A DNA stretch of 64,000 nucleotides from Streptomyces globisporus (GTDB taxonomy: Bacteria > Actinomycetota > Actinomycetes > Streptomycetales > Streptomycetaceae), in NCBI GenBank assembly GCA_014649555.1, contig BMTG01000001.1:1-64000 (forward strand). The letters run 5' to 3'. A program made the position numbers and the translations under genes. The notes under the pieces were generated by a model that saw only the letters and a list, made by a program, of their open reading frames with translations, had not been told where the DNA came from and searched no databases. Positions 51,748-60,675 of this stretch are shown here, one piece after another; the first letter of the stretch is position 1; each line of letters opens with the position of its first letter.

Positions 51748-51774
51748 CCGGGGCGCCGTGCTGCGGCGCCCCGG
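51748..51774 (-). terminator. Proximal terminator after pruA
   Basis: CCGGGGCGCC pairs with GGCGCCCCGG around a seven-base loop, eight bp past the pruA stop. Confidence 0.75.
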
Positions 51775-51781
51775 GAGGGCG

Positions 51782-53413
51782 TCAGCCCTGGTGGGGGTAG
51801 GTGTAGTCGGTCGGCGGGACCAGCGTCTCCTTGATGGCCCGGGTCAGGGTCCAGCGCTGGAGGTTCTGCGGGGCGCCCGCCTTGTCGTTGGTGCCGGAGG
51901 CACGGCCGCCGCCGAAGGGCTGCTGGCCGACGACGGCGCCGGTCGACTTGTCGTTGATGTAGAAGTTGCCCGCGGCGTAGCGGAGCTTGTCCATCGTGTA
52001 CGCGGCGGCCGCGCGGTCGCCCGCGATGACCGAGCCGGTCAGCGCGTAGTCGGAGACCGACTCCATCTGCTCCAGCATCGCGTCGTAGTTCGCGTCCTCG
52101 TACACGTGGATCGCGAGGATCGGTCCGAAGTACTCGGTCGTGAAGACCTCGTTCTCGGGGTCGGTGCACACGATGACGGTCGGGCGGACGAAGTAGCCCA
52201 CCGAGTCGTCGTAGGTGCCGCCCGCGATGACCGTGCAGGTCGGGTCGGACTTCGCGCGGTCGATCGCGGCCTTGTTCTTGGCGAACGAGCGCTCGTCGAT
52301 GACGGCCCCGATGAAGTTGCTCAGGTCGGTGACGTCACCCATCGTGATGGAGTCGACCTCGGCCGCGAACTCCTCCTTGAAGCCGGAGTTCCAGATGGAG
52401 GCGGGGACGTACGCCCGCGAGGAAGCGGAGCACTTCTGGCCCTGGAACTCGAAGGAGCCACGGGTCAGCGCGGTCTTCAGGATGGCGTGGTCGGCGCTGG
52501 GGTGCGCGACGACGAAGTCCTTGCCGCCGGTCTCGCCGACGAGCCGCGGGTAGGTGCGGTAGTTGGCGATGTTGTTGCCGACCGTCTTCCACAGGTGCTG
52601 GAAGGTGGGGGTCGAGCCGGTGAAGTGGATACCGGCCAGGTCGCGGTGGTTCAGCGCCACCTCGGAGACGGCGATGCCGTCACCGGTGACCAGGTTGATG
52701 ACGCCCTTGGGCAGCCCGGCCTCCTCCAGGAGCTGCATCAGCAGCACGGCGGCGTGGGTCTGCGTCGGGGACGGCTTCCACACCACGACGTTGCCCATGA
52801 GGGCGGGGGCGGTGGGGAGGTTGCCCGCGATGGCCGTGAAGTTGAACGGCGTGATCGCGTAGACGAAGCCCTCCAGCGGGCGGTGGTCCATGCGGTTCCA
52901 CACGCCCGGGGAGTTGGCCGGGGGCTGCTCGGCGAGGATCTGGCGCGCGTAGTGCACGTTGAAGCGCCAGAAGTCGATGAGCTCGCAGGGGGTGTCGATC
53001 TCGGCCTGCTGGGCCGTCTTGGACTGGCCGAGCATGGTGGAGGCGGCCAGCGTCTCGCGCCAGGGGCCCGAGAGCAGCTCGGCGGCGCGCAGGATGATCG
53101 CGGCGCGGTCGTCGAAGGACATCGCGCGCCAGGCCGGAGCGGCGGCGAGGGCCGCGTCGATGGCGTCCTGGGCGTCCTGCTCGGTGGCGCCGGCGAAGGT
53201 GCCGATGACGGCCTGGTGGTTGTGCGGCTGCACGACGTTGACCCGCTCGCCGCCGCCCATCCGCTTCTCGCCGCCGATGGTCATCGGCAGGTCGATCGGG
53301 TTGTCGGCGAGCTCCTTGAGCTTCACCTCCAGGCGGGCGCGCTCCGGGGAGCCCGGGGCGTAGGAGTGGACCGGCTCGTTGACCGGCGCGGGGACCTGGG
53401 TGACGGCGTCCAT
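51782..53413 (-). CDS. pruA: 1-pyrroline-5-carboxylate dehydrogenase
   Basis: The 543-residue NAD-dependent aldehyde dehydrogenase oxidises glutamate semialdehyde to glutamate in proline breakdown. It has YAITPFNFTAIAGNLPTAPALMGN (in part), VVWKPSPTQTHAA, HFTGSTPTF, the Glu of VGETGGKDFVVAHPSAD and the catalytic Cys in EFQGQKCSASSRAYVP. It lies 53 bp after the proline dehydrogenase gene on the same strand. Confidence 0.95.
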   Translation of the reverse strand: MDAVTQVPAPVNEPVHSYAPGSPERARLEVKLKELADNPIDLPMTIGGEKRMGGGERVNVVQPHNHQAVIGTFAGATEQDAQDAIDAALAAAPAWRAMSFDDRAAIILRAAELLSGPWRETLAASTMLGQSKTAQQAEIDTPCELIDFWRFNVHYARQILAEQPPANSPGVWNRMDHRPLEGFVYAITPFNFTAIAGNLPTAPALMGNVVVWKPSPTQTHAAVLLMQLLEEAGLPKGVINLVTGDGIAVSEVALNHRDLAGIHFTGSTPTFQHLWKTVGNNIANYRTYPRLVGETGGKDFVVAHPSADHAILKTALTRGSFEFQGQKCSASSRAYVPASIWNSGFKEEFAAEVDSITMGDVTDLSNFIGAVIDERSFAKNKAAIDRAKSDPTCTVIAGGTYDDSVGYFVRPTVIVCTDPENEVFTTEYFGPILAIHVYEDANYDAMLEQMESVSDYALTGSVIAGDRAAAAYTMDKLRYAAGNFYINDKSTGAVVGQQPFGGGRASGTNDKAGAPQNLQRWTLTRAIKETLVPPTDYTYPHQG

Positions 53414-53466
53414 GAGTGCCTTGTCTCCTTGATGTCGGCGGGGGTGTGGGTCGGCCCGGGGGCCGC

Positions 53467-54393
53467 TCAGCCCTTGGTGAGGATCGAGCGGCCGAAGAAC
53501 AGCAGGTTGGCCGGCTTCTCCGCGAGGCGGCGCATGAAGTATCCGTACCAGTCGGTGCCGTACGCCGTGTAGACGCGCATCCGGTGACCCTCGGCCGCGA
53601 GCCGGACGTGCTCGTCGCTGCGGATGCCGTACAGCATCTGGAACTCGTACTCGTCCAGTTTGCGCCCGGCCCGGCGACCGAGCTCCTGGGCGATGGCGAT
53701 GAGACGGGGATCGTGCGACCCGATCATCGGGTAGCCCTCGCCCTCCATCAGGATCCGGGTGATGCGGACGTACGCCTTGTCGATCTCGGCCTTGTCCTGG
53801 TACGCGACGGAGGCGGGCTCCTTGTAGGCGCCCTTCACGATGCGGACGCGGCTGCCCGCCTCGGCCAGGCGACGGGCGTCGTCCTCGGTGCGGAAGAGGT
53901 AGGACTGGATGACGCAGCCGGTCTGCGGGAAGTCCTTCCTCAGCTCCTCGTGGATGGCGAACATCGAGTCGAGGGTCGTGTGGTCCTCGGCGTCCAGGGT
54001 GACCGTGGTGCCGATGGCGGCCGCCGCCTCCACGACCGGGCGCACGTTGGCGAGGGCCAGCTCGTGGCCGTTCTCCAGCGCCTGGCCGAACATCGACAGC
54101 TTCACGGACATCTCGGCGCGCGGGCCCAGGTCCAGGACCTTCAGGCGCTCGACGAGCTCCAGGTAGGCGTCGCGGGCGGCCTCGGCCTGCGCGGGGGTGG
54201 TGATGTCCTCGCCGACGACGTCGAGCGTGACCTCCAGGCCCTTGTCCGCGGCGTCCTCGACGATCGGGACGACCTGGTCGACGGTCTCGCCGGCGATGAA
54301 GCGGTCGACGACCTGCTTGGTGCCGGGCGCGGCCGAGATGAACCGGCGCATCTTGTCGCTGCGCGATGCGGCGAGAATCACGGGACCCAGCAC
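53467..54393 (-). CDS. Proline dehydrogenase (FAD-dependent)
   Basis: The 308-residue enzyme oxidises proline to pyrroline-5-carboxylate. It is a monofunctional PRODH: VSVKLSMFG-type MSVKLSMFGQAL, TVTLDAEDHTTLDSM, VRIVKGAYKEPASVA and late FQMLYGIRSDEHVRLAAEGHRMRVYTAYGTDWYGYFMRRLAEKPAN (in parts: EFQMLYGIR and WYGYFMRRLAEKPAN), where two Arg residues bind the proline carboxylate. GTG at 54393 is chosen because GGAGG lies six bases upstream and homologues begin LGPVILAAS. It is the first gene of the pathway operon, divergent from a PucR regulator. Confidence 0.95.
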   Translation of the reverse strand: MLGPVILAASRSDKMRRFISAAPGTKQVVDRFIAGETVDQVVPIVEDAADKGLEVTLDVVGEDITTPAQAEAARDAYLELVERLKVLDLGPRAEMSVKLSMFGQALENGHELALANVRPVVEAAAAIGTTVTLDAEDHTTLDSMFAIHEELRKDFPQTGCVIQSYLFRTEDDARRLAEAGSRVRIVKGAYKEPASVAYQDKAEIDKAYVRITRILMEGEGYPMIGSHDPRLIAIAQELGRRAGRKLDEYEFQMLYGIRSDEHVRLAAEGHRMRVYTAYGTDWYGYFMRRLAEKPANLLFFGRSILTKG

Positions 54394-54571
54394 GGGGTAC
54401 CTCCACGAATGTACGGACGAGGGCCGTAACGGCACGAACATGAACGAACCGGTACGGCACGGATAACCACTGTGAAATCTAGGTACCCCGTGCGGGCTGT
54501 GCCATCGACACCTGTCACGCATCCGTGGCCGCCATCTCAGACATCTGTATGAGGAAGGGCGCGCGGAGGTG

Positions 54572-54577
54572 CAGAAT
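54572..54577 (+). promoter_or_regulatory. -10 hexamer of leaderless PucR promoter
   Basis: CAGAAT is followed by six bases and GTG at 54584. The GTG gives the conserved start [13 protein letters not shown]; an upstream ATG (54569 frame) adds five unsupported residues. Confidence 0.45.
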
Positions 54578-54583
54578 GGCGGA

Positions 54584-55732
54584 GTGACAGGCGATTACCA
54601 GGAACTGGTCGACGAGATCTCCTCCCTCCTCGACGCCCCGGCCACCCTGGAGAACCGGGACTTCGGCCTGGTCGCCTTCGGAGCCCACGACAGCGACGAC
54701 GACAGCGCGATGGACCCCGTCCGCACCCGCTCGATCCTGACCCGCCGCTCCACCCCCGCCGTCCGCTCCTGGTTCGAGGGGTTCGGCATCACCCGGGCCA
54801 CCGGGCCCGTCCGGATCCCCGCCGCGCCCGAGGCCGGGGTGTTCCGGGACCGCATCTGCCTTCCGGTACGCCATCGGGGTGTCGTCCTCGGTTACGTCTG
54901 GCTGCTCGACGCGGACCCGGGCCCGACCGATGAGCAGCTGGCCGCCGCGATGGAGGTGGCCGCCCGGATCGGGGCGCTCCTCTTCGACGAGGCGCGGGCG
55001 GGCGCTGACCTCTCGCGGGAGTTCGGGGCGGTGCTCACGGCGGGCCCCGGCCGGCAGCACGACACCGCCGTCGCCGCGCTGGGCGAGGCCCTGGGCCGGG
55101 ACGCGGAGGGACTGCACACGGTGGTGTGCGTGACCCCGTGGGCCGACGACACGCCGTCGGTACGGGGCGTGGCGTCGGCGGCCGCGCTGACGACGGTCCC
55201 CGCGCCGGGGGCCACCGGGCCCCTGTCACTGGCCGCGCTCGTCCGGCTGCGCTCGCCGGACCGCCTGGACCCCGCCCTGGGCGCGGCGGACCGGCTGCGC
55301 GCGGGCGCGGACCCGGCCGTCACCGGGGGGATCGCCACGCCGCGCCGGGGCCTGGACCAGCTGACGGTCTCCTGGCGCGAGGCAACGGCGGCGGCCCGCT
55401 CGGCCCGGGCCGAGCCCCGTCTCGGCCCGGTGGCGCAGTGGTCGTCGATCGGCCCGTACCGCCTGCTGACCGCGCTCCCGGGCACCGGCACGGATCCGGG
55501 GGACCCGGCCATCGCCTCGCTGCTGACCCCGTTGCACCGCGAGCTGTCACACACCGCCGAGGTGTTCCTGGACTGCGCGGGCCAGGCGAGCCGGACGGCC
55601 GCCGCCCTGGGCATCCACCGCCAGACGCTGTACTACCGGCTCTCCCGGATCCAGCAGATCACCGGCCTCGACCTGAACGACGGGGAGGACCGGCTGCTGC
55701 TGCACATGGCGGTGAAGCGGGCGCGGCTCTAG
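54584..55732 (+). CDS. PucR-family regulator of proline catabolism
   Basis: The 382-residue protein has an N-terminal sensory region ([23 protein letters not shown], shortened; [17 protein letters not shown]) and a C-terminal PucR helix-turn-helix ([39 protein letters not shown] in part). Its location divergent from the proline dehydrogenase/pruA operon suggests it is the proline-responsive activator. Start 54584 is a leaderless GTG. Confidence 0.9.
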   Translation: MTGDYQELVDEISSLLDAPATLENRDFGLVAFGAHDSDDDSAMDPVRTRSILTRRSTPAVRSWFEGFGITRATGPVRIPAAPEAGVFRDRICLPVRHRGVVLGYVWLLDADPGPTDEQLAAAMEVAARIGALLFDEARAGADLSREFGAVLTAGPGRQHDTAVAALGEALGRDAEGLHTVVCVTPWADDTPSVRGVASAAALTTVPAPGATGPLSLAALVRLRSPDRLDPALGAADRLRAGADPAVTGGIATPRRGLDQLTVSWREATAAARSARAEPRLGPVAQWSSIGPYRLLTALPGTGTDPGDPAIASLLTPLHRELSHTAEVFLDCAGQASRTAAALGIHRQTLYYRLSRIQQITGLDLNDGEDRLLLHMAVKRARL

Positions 55733-55744
55733 GACCTGGAACGC

Positions 55745-56527
55745 TCACTTGCCGAAACGGCGCTCCCGGTTGGCGTACGAGCGCAGCGCGCGCAGGAAGT
55801 CCACGTGCCGGAACGCCGGCCAGTAGCAGTCCACCCAGTGCATCTCGGCGTAGGCGGACTGCCAGAGCAGGAAGCCGGAGAGGCGCTGCTCGCCGGAGGT
55901 GCGGATGATGAAGTCGGTGTGGTCGGCGACGGGTGAGTAGAGGTGGCGGGAGATGTCGTCGATGCCGAACCGGGCGACCAGTTCGGCCGGGTCGCCGCCT
56001 GCCGCGATGTGCTCCTCGAAGGCGCTCTTCACGGCGTCGACGATCTCGCGCCGGCCCCCGTAGCCGACCGCCACGTCCACCTTGAGGCCGCCGCGCCCGG
56101 TCGTGGCGGCGGTGGCCTCCTTGAGCACCCGGGCGCTGGTGCCGGGCAGCATGTCGAGCGAGCCGATCGCCCGGACCTCCCAGTCCCGGCCCTCGGCCGT
56201 GATGTCCCGGACGGTCTCCTCGATGACTTCGATCAGCGGGCCGAGCTCCTCGGCGGGGCGGCCCAGGTTGTCGTCGGAGAGCATGAAGAGGGTCACGTGC
56301 TCGATCCCGGCGGCCGTGCACCAGCCCAGGAACGTGGTCACCTTGGCACCGCCCGCCCGGTAGCCCTCCCGGACGTCCGTGTGCCCGGCCTTGCGGGCCC
56401 AGCGCCGGTTGCCGTCGACCATGATCCCGACGTGCTGCGGGCGCGGCAGGCCCACCAGGGTCGCGGCGAGCCGCCGCTCGTACACCGCTTCGATGGGCTT
56501 CCGGAGGAACAGGGGGAGCAGCTTCAT
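55745..56527 (-). CDS. uppS: Cis-prenyltransferase (isoprenyl transferase)
   Basis: The 260-residue protein has the family motifs HVGIMVDGNRRWARKAG (catalytic Asp in MDGNxR), GYRAGGAKV, TLFMLSDDNLGRP, and the C-terminal DFIIRTSGEQRLSGFLLWQSAYAE (in parts: FIIRTSGEQRLS and WQSAYAE) with HWVDCYWP. It extends allylic diphosphates to cis-prenyl products for cell-wall lipid carrier. Streptomyces has several paralogues; chain length cannot be read from the sequence. GGAGAGG precedes the ATG. Confidence 0.92.
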   Translation of the reverse strand: MKLLPLFLRKPIEAVYERRLAATLVGLPRPQHVGIMVDGNRRWARKAGHTDVREGYRAGGAKVTTFLGWCTAAGIEHVTLFMLSDDNLGRPAEELGPLIEVIEETVRDITAEGRDWEVRAIGSLDMLPGTSARVLKEATAATTGRGGLKVDVAVGYGGRREIVDAVKSAFEEHIAAGGDPAELVARFGIDDISRHLYSPVADHTDFIIRTSGEQRLSGFLLWQSAYAEMHWVDCYWPAFRHVDFLRALRSYANRERRFGK

Positions 56528-56632
56528 GAACCCTCTCCAGCGCGGGACACCAGCACAGGACAGCTGATGCCGACGGACCTTATCAGCGGCTCCGGCCGCC
56601 ACCCGCCGGATCCCGGCGGCGCCGGGCGGGCC

Positions 56633-57163
56633 TCACAACCGCCCGTCGAAGTCCGCCGGTTCGGGGATCGGACGGTCGCTGACCAGGGCGGCGAGCACGA
56701 ACGGCGCGTCCCCGTCGCTGTGGCCGAAGATCAGGCCGACCCACCGGCCGCCGGGGTCGAGAGGGCCCCAGACCTCCAGGTCCCCGTACAGGTCCTGCGA
56801 GAACAGCGCCTCGAACAACGGCTCCACCGGCGATCCGCCCTGCCGGCGCATCAGCGGCCCGTCCAGCCGCACCCTGTGGTGCGGCCCCCAGCGTGCGTCC
56901 AACGCCCGGGCCAGCTCGGCCACATGGGACGCGGCGGCCTCCTCGGCGTCGTTCCACTCGGGGGCGTACACACCGGTGAGCGGGTCGCCCTCCCAGAGCG
57001 GCACGATGCGGAAGCCCGCCCCGGCGGTGACCGTCCACTCCTCGGTGACCGGGTCACCCTCGGCAGTGGTGGGGCCGTCGGCCGGTACGGGAGCGGTGAG
57101 CAGCCCGGCCACCTCCGCCGCCGCACGGTCCGTGTCGAAAGGCTCGCCCGCCCGGGAGGTCAC
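56633..57163 (-). CDS. Hypothetical protein downstream of immunity-like gene
   Basis: The 176-residue acidic soluble protein starts with GTG at 57163, overlapping the preceding gene's stop by four bases (GTGA). Segments GFRIVPLWEGDPLTGVYAPEW, LYGDLEVWGPLDPGGRWVGLIFGH and VLAALVSDRPIPEP suggest an alpha/beta fold. No family is recognised. Translational coupling to the immunity-like gene and position after a toxin gene suggest a second immunity or accessory role (inference). Confidence 0.75.
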   Translation of the reverse strand: MTSRAGEPFDTDRAAAEVAGLLTAPVPADGPTTAEGDPVTEEWTVTAGAGFRIVPLWEGDPLTGVYAPEWNDAEEAAASHVAELARALDARWGPHHRVRLDGPLMRRQGGSPVEPLFEALFSQDLYGDLEVWGPLDPGGRWVGLIFGHSDGDAPFVLAALVSDRPIPEPADFDGRL

Positions 57164-57858
57164 AGCACCGCCCGGTCCATCGGGCGGGGCAGCGGCGCCA
57201 GGGCTCCCGCCTCGCGGAGCCGTTCGCACGCGCGCACCACCGTCGCGGTGTCACCGGGGGCCGCGATGCTCAACAGCTCGCCGCCGCCCGGGATTTCCTG
57301 ACGGACCGCTTCCAGACCGGCCGGCACGAGGGCGGCACGGGCCGGGGAGAGGTAGCCGACCCGGCCCACGGCCGGGTCCTCGACCGAGAACCCGGCCTCG
57401 TCCTCCAAGGCGTCCAGCACGTCGTTGTCGCTCACATCGCCGAAGTCCGGCTCCCACACCCGGGCCAGGAGCGCGAGGACGTCCTCCTCGGGGACGGGTG
57501 CTCCGTCCGGCGCGTGGATCACCACCATGATCGACTGGAGCAGGAACTCCGGTGTGCCGCCCGCCACTCCGCTGACCTCCAGCTCCCAGCCGGGGGTGCC
57601 CGTGCCGACCAACCGCAGCGCGGTACCCGTGAGATCCGACCAGTCGGCCGCGCTCTGGGCGGCGCGCACCGCGCCGAGCAGGGCGTCCCCGTCGGGCGTG
57701 ATGGCCGTCGCGGGTCCGTTCGCGTGGATCTGGCTCCAGGCAGCCGCCGCCTGCGGGACCAGCCCGGTCAGTCCGTCCAGGGTCCGCCGCCACCGACCGG
57801 CCAGGGACTCGACCGGCTCCGGCCTCGGGCCCCAGAAGCCTCGCACCAGACATCGCAT
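57160..57858 (-). CDS. Immunity protein (Imm52-like) for the REase toxin
   Basis: The 232-residue soluble protein starts MRCLVRGFWGPRPEPVESLA, like Imm52 immunity proteins that I recall next to Tox-REase-5 toxins. Further conserved-looking segments are GTGTPGWELEVSG, VVIHAPDGAPVPEED and VWEPDFGDVSDNDVLDAL. It is the first gene after the toxin on the same strand, 53 bp away, with GGAGGAGAG before the ATG. It would bind and inactivate the nuclease domain in the producing cell. Family call is by pattern and context. Confidence 0.72.
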   Translation of the reverse strand: MRCLVRGFWGPRPEPVESLAGRWRRTLDGLTGLVPQAAAAWSQIHANGPATAITPDGDALLGAVRAAQSAADWSDLTGTALRLVGTGTPGWELEVSGVAGGTPEFLLQSIMVVIHAPDGAPVPEEDVLALLARVWEPDFGDVSDNDVLDALEDEAGFSVEDPAVGRVGYLSPARAALVPAGLEAVRQEIPGGGELLSIAAPGDTATVVRACERLREAGALAPLPRPMDRAVL

Positions 57859-57911
57859 GCTGATCTCTCTCCTCCGTCGCCGGACCGCACCGGGTCGCCC
57901 ACAGGGGCAGG

Positions 57912-60485
57912 CTACTCGTCGAAGGCCCCGGGCTTCCTCGTACTGTCGCCCGGTCTCACCGGCGTCGGAACCACCTTGATCGGCAGCCTTGCCTCCCGGA
58001 ACGCCGCGCGGGCCGCCTTCGCGACCTCCGGGTTCGAGAAGTGCCACTCCACGGGCTTGCCGCCGGCCGCCTCCACCTGAGCACGGGCCTCCGCGACGAA
58101 CTTGTCCCTGCCGGAGGGGGTGAGCGTTCCCGGTCGGGACTGCGAGAGGTAGGAGTCGTAGCCGTTCTTGGCCTCCAGGTACGTCTGCCGGGAGGAGTCC
58201 CATCCGTCGTACTCCACCGCGGGCTTGCCCTCGCGGGGGTGCGGGACGACGTACTCCTGGCCCCGGTTCGTGCCGGTGATCTGCTCCTGGTAGCGCAGCC
58301 AGGACTCGTTCTTCCAGTTGGGCGCGGGGTTACGGTCCCGGCTCGCCCAGTAGCCGTCGCCCGCGTCCGCGTCACCGAGGGTGCGGCTCGTGAGTTCGTC
58401 CGCCCAGGACGGCGGGTTGTAGTTGCGCGGGTCGCTGGTGTCGTTGCGCTGCGGCTCCGGGTGCTGCTTCTTGTCCAGCTGCGCCTGCCGGGCCCGCTCG
58501 GGCTCCTCCAGCCGCTTCTGGTCCAGGTGCGCCTGGCGTTCCGCCGCCCGCGCCTCCTCGGCCGCCTTCTTGGCAGCCTCGTCGCAGCCGCCCTCGGCGA
58601 GGAGGATCCGGCCCGGCGAGCCGCCCGCGAGCACCCCGGTGCCGGCGCCCGGCACACCGCGGAACCCGCCGCCGCCCCCGCCGTACGGCACCCCGGTCGG
58701 TCCGCCCGCGATCGCGCAGCCGGTGCGGCGCGCCGCGTCCTCGGCGCTGTCCGCCGCCTCGTCGGCCTCCTTCGCCGCCTTGCGTACGCCGTCGAGATCG
58801 CCCGCGTCCGCGGCCTGCCGGGCCCGGCGGGCGGCCGTGCTCGCATCGCCCGCCGCGTCCGCGACCTCGGAGGCCACCTTGCCCAGCTTGCCGAGTTTCC
58901 CGGCCTTGCCGACCACCTTCGCGACGTTGTAGCCGGGGATGAACAGCGAGCCGACGTTCCAGATCACATCGGTGACGGCCCGGGTCTTCTCGCCGTTGTT
59001 CCAGCGCTCGCGGACCTCGTCGCCGACGAAGATGTCGTCGCCGACCGTGATCACCGTGTTGACGGAGGCCCCGCCCCAGTCCCAGAGGGCGCCCAGGTAG
59101 TCGCCGTCGGCCCACTTGTCGCCCGCACCCGAGGACTCCTTGACCCACTGATCACCGAGCTGCTTGCCGTAGTCGACCAGACCCGACCAGGTCTCCGGCT
59201 TGAACAGGTCGATGATCCCGGAGATGTCGCCCCAGATCCCATCGACCACCAGCCCCTTGAAGACCTGGGTCGTACGGTCCCAGGCGCAGCCGAAGAAGCC
59301 CCAGCCGCCGCAGTCCTCCTGCTCCTCGGCCTGCTCGCCGCCCTCACCCTCGCCGTCGTCGGACGCCTGTACGTCGTAGGCGGCCTCGGGCTCCTCGTGG
59401 TCCTCGGGGAAGGTGTCCTCGCCGGTGCCGGGGCGCCCGTTGTCGTCGGGGCCGCCGGTGCCGCCGCCCGTCGTGGTGGAGCCGGGGCCGCCCGAGCTCT
59501 CCCCGCCGGTCCCGCCGGTCGTACCACCGCTGCCCTGGGTGCCTTCGGAGCCGCCGGAGCCTTCCGCGCCGCCGGTGCCTTGGGTGCCTTCGGAGCCGCC
59601 GGAGCCTTCCGTGCCGCCGGTCCCGCCCGTGCCGCCCGTCGCGTCGCCGCCGGTCGTGCCGCCCGTGGTCGTACCGCCCGTAGTGGTCGAACCACCGTCG
59701 GCCGCGCCACCGTCGGCGCCGCCATCGGCCTCACCGTCAGCGCCCCCGTCGGCTCCGCCATCCGCGCCGCCGTCCGCGCTCCCCGACGTACCGCCGTCCG
59801 CTCCGCCGCCCGGGTCGTCTCCCGCGACGGTGTCGCTGCCTCCGGGCGACACCGGGCACGAGCTGCCCGTCAGCGAGCAGATCGCCGACTGGAGCCCCTC
59901 CGTGATCCGGCCGCCCAGGCCGCCCACCGTCAGCGCCCCGATCAGCGCGACGACGATCAGGACCAGGCCCAGGTACTCCAGCGCGGACTGCCCTCGGTCC
60001 CGCTTCCAGGTGATCATGTGCGGGAGCGAGAACTTCGGCGGCTCCCCGCGCTCCCGGGGCGGCAGCAGGAACCACGCGCGGCTCTGCGGACGGCGCAGCA
60101 GCACCAGGATGAGGACGGGCAGCACCAGCTGGGTGAACCCGTCCGGCGACCCGTCCGACACATTGCCGAGGCCACCGATGATCAGCCAGATCTGGACGGC
60201 GACGATCCCCCACAGCACACGCCTGCCGCCCGTGCGCAGATGCCGGGCCAGCAGGGCGCAGAGCACCCCGGGGGCGGAGGCGTACAGCAGGATGCCGAAC
60301 ACCTGGGCGCCCATGGCGTCGGCGGCGATCGCCGAGCCGGAGAGGCCGACCGCGCCGAGGACCGTCGCGCCGAGCAGGACGAGGAGGGCCACCCGGACCA
60401 CGGCGAGCGGGCCCGGGAGGTCACGCCGGGGGGCGGCGGCCGGAGCCGGGCCTCCCGCTACGGGTATGCCACCGACAGCAGACAT
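57912..60485 (-). CDS. Polymorphic toxin: Flp-pilin-like N region, linker, REase-fold C-terminal toxin
   Basis: The 857-residue protein has, in order: four hydrophobic helices (residues ~22-120), a short basic linker, and a Flp-pilin-like segment with a prepilin-peptidase motif G|QSALEY followed by LGLVLIVVALIGALTVGGLG (around residue 160). Next is CSLTGSSCPV, then ~190 residues of Gly/Asp/Ser/Thr/Glu low complexity (GADGGADGG and GSGGSEGTQG repeats), a WGFFGCAWDRTTQVFKGLV pretoxin-like region, a helical region and an Ala/Glu/Gln-rich charged stalk. The last ~150 residues match the Tox-REase-5 nuclease type, with YDGWDSSRQTYLEAKNGYDS (Asp...Glu-x-Lys) and a VEWHFSNPEVAKAARAAF end. ATG at 60485 gives the helices. 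It is followed by immunity-like genes. Confidence 0.82.
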   Translation of the reverse strand: MSAVGGIPVAGGPAPAAAPRRDLPGPLAVVRVALLVLLGATVLGAVGLSGSAIAADAMGAQVFGILLYASAPGVLCALLARHLRTGGRRVLWGIVAVQIWLIIGGLGNVSDGSPDGFTQLVLPVLILVLLRRPQSRAWFLLPPRERGEPPKFSLPHMITWKRDRGQSALEYLGLVLIVVALIGALTVGGLGGRITEGLQSAICSLTGSSCPVSPGGSDTVAGDDPGGGADGGTSGSADGGADGGADGGADGEADGGADGGAADGGSTTTGGTTTGGTTGGDATGGTGGTGGTEGSGGSEGTQGTGGAEGSGGSEGTQGSGGTTGGTGGESSGGPGSTTTGGGTGGPDDNGRPGTGEDTFPEDHEEPEAAYDVQASDDGEGEGGEQAEEQEDCGGWGFFGCAWDRTTQVFKGLVVDGIWGDISGIIDLFKPETWSGLVDYGKQLGDQWVKESSGAGDKWADGDYLGALWDWGGASVNTVITVGDDIFVGDEVRERWNNGEKTRAVTDVIWNVGSLFIPGYNVAKVVGKAGKLGKLGKVASEVADAAGDASTAARRARQAADAGDLDGVRKAAKEADEAADSAEDAARRTGCAIAGGPTGVPYGGGGGGFRGVPGAGTGVLAGGSPGRILLAEGGCDEAAKKAAEEARAAERQAHLDQKRLEEPERARQAQLDKKQHPEPQRNDTSDPRNYNPPSWADELTSRTLGDADAGDGYWASRDRNPAPNWKNESWLRYQEQITGTNRGQEYVVPHPREGKPAVEYDGWDSSRQTYLEAKNGYDSYLSQSRPGTLTPSGRDKFVAEARAQVEAAGGKPVEWHFSNPEVAKAARAAFREARLPIKVVPTPVRPGDSTRKPGAFDE
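59536..59625 (-). repeat. Two 45-bp near-identical repeats in the toxin linker
   Basis: A 45-bp unit starting at 59536 recurs at 59581 with few changes and encodes a 15-residue GSGGSEGTQG-type repeat. Flanking GADGG codons form a second shorter repeat. Confidence 0.6.
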
Positions 60486-60620
60486 ACGTGATCCGACCCC
60501 CGGTGCCCATGAGTGACATGACAACCGGTCACCCTAGGGTCGGGGTCCTCGCGCGTCGTGGGCCCCAGGGCCCAACCCCGGGCCCATAGGGGTGCATTGG
60601 CCGGTCGGCCGCAGAAAAAG

Positions 60621-60659
60621 CGGCTGCCGGGCGCCCCGATGAAGGGCGCCCGGCAGCCG
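60621..60659 (-). terminator. Terminator after serA
   Basis: A perfect 16-bp stem (60621-60636 with 60644-60659), seven-base loop, followed by five U in the minus-strand RNA, 16 bp past the serA stop. Confidence 0.92.
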
Positions 60660-60675
60660 GGGTCGTACAGGTGGG

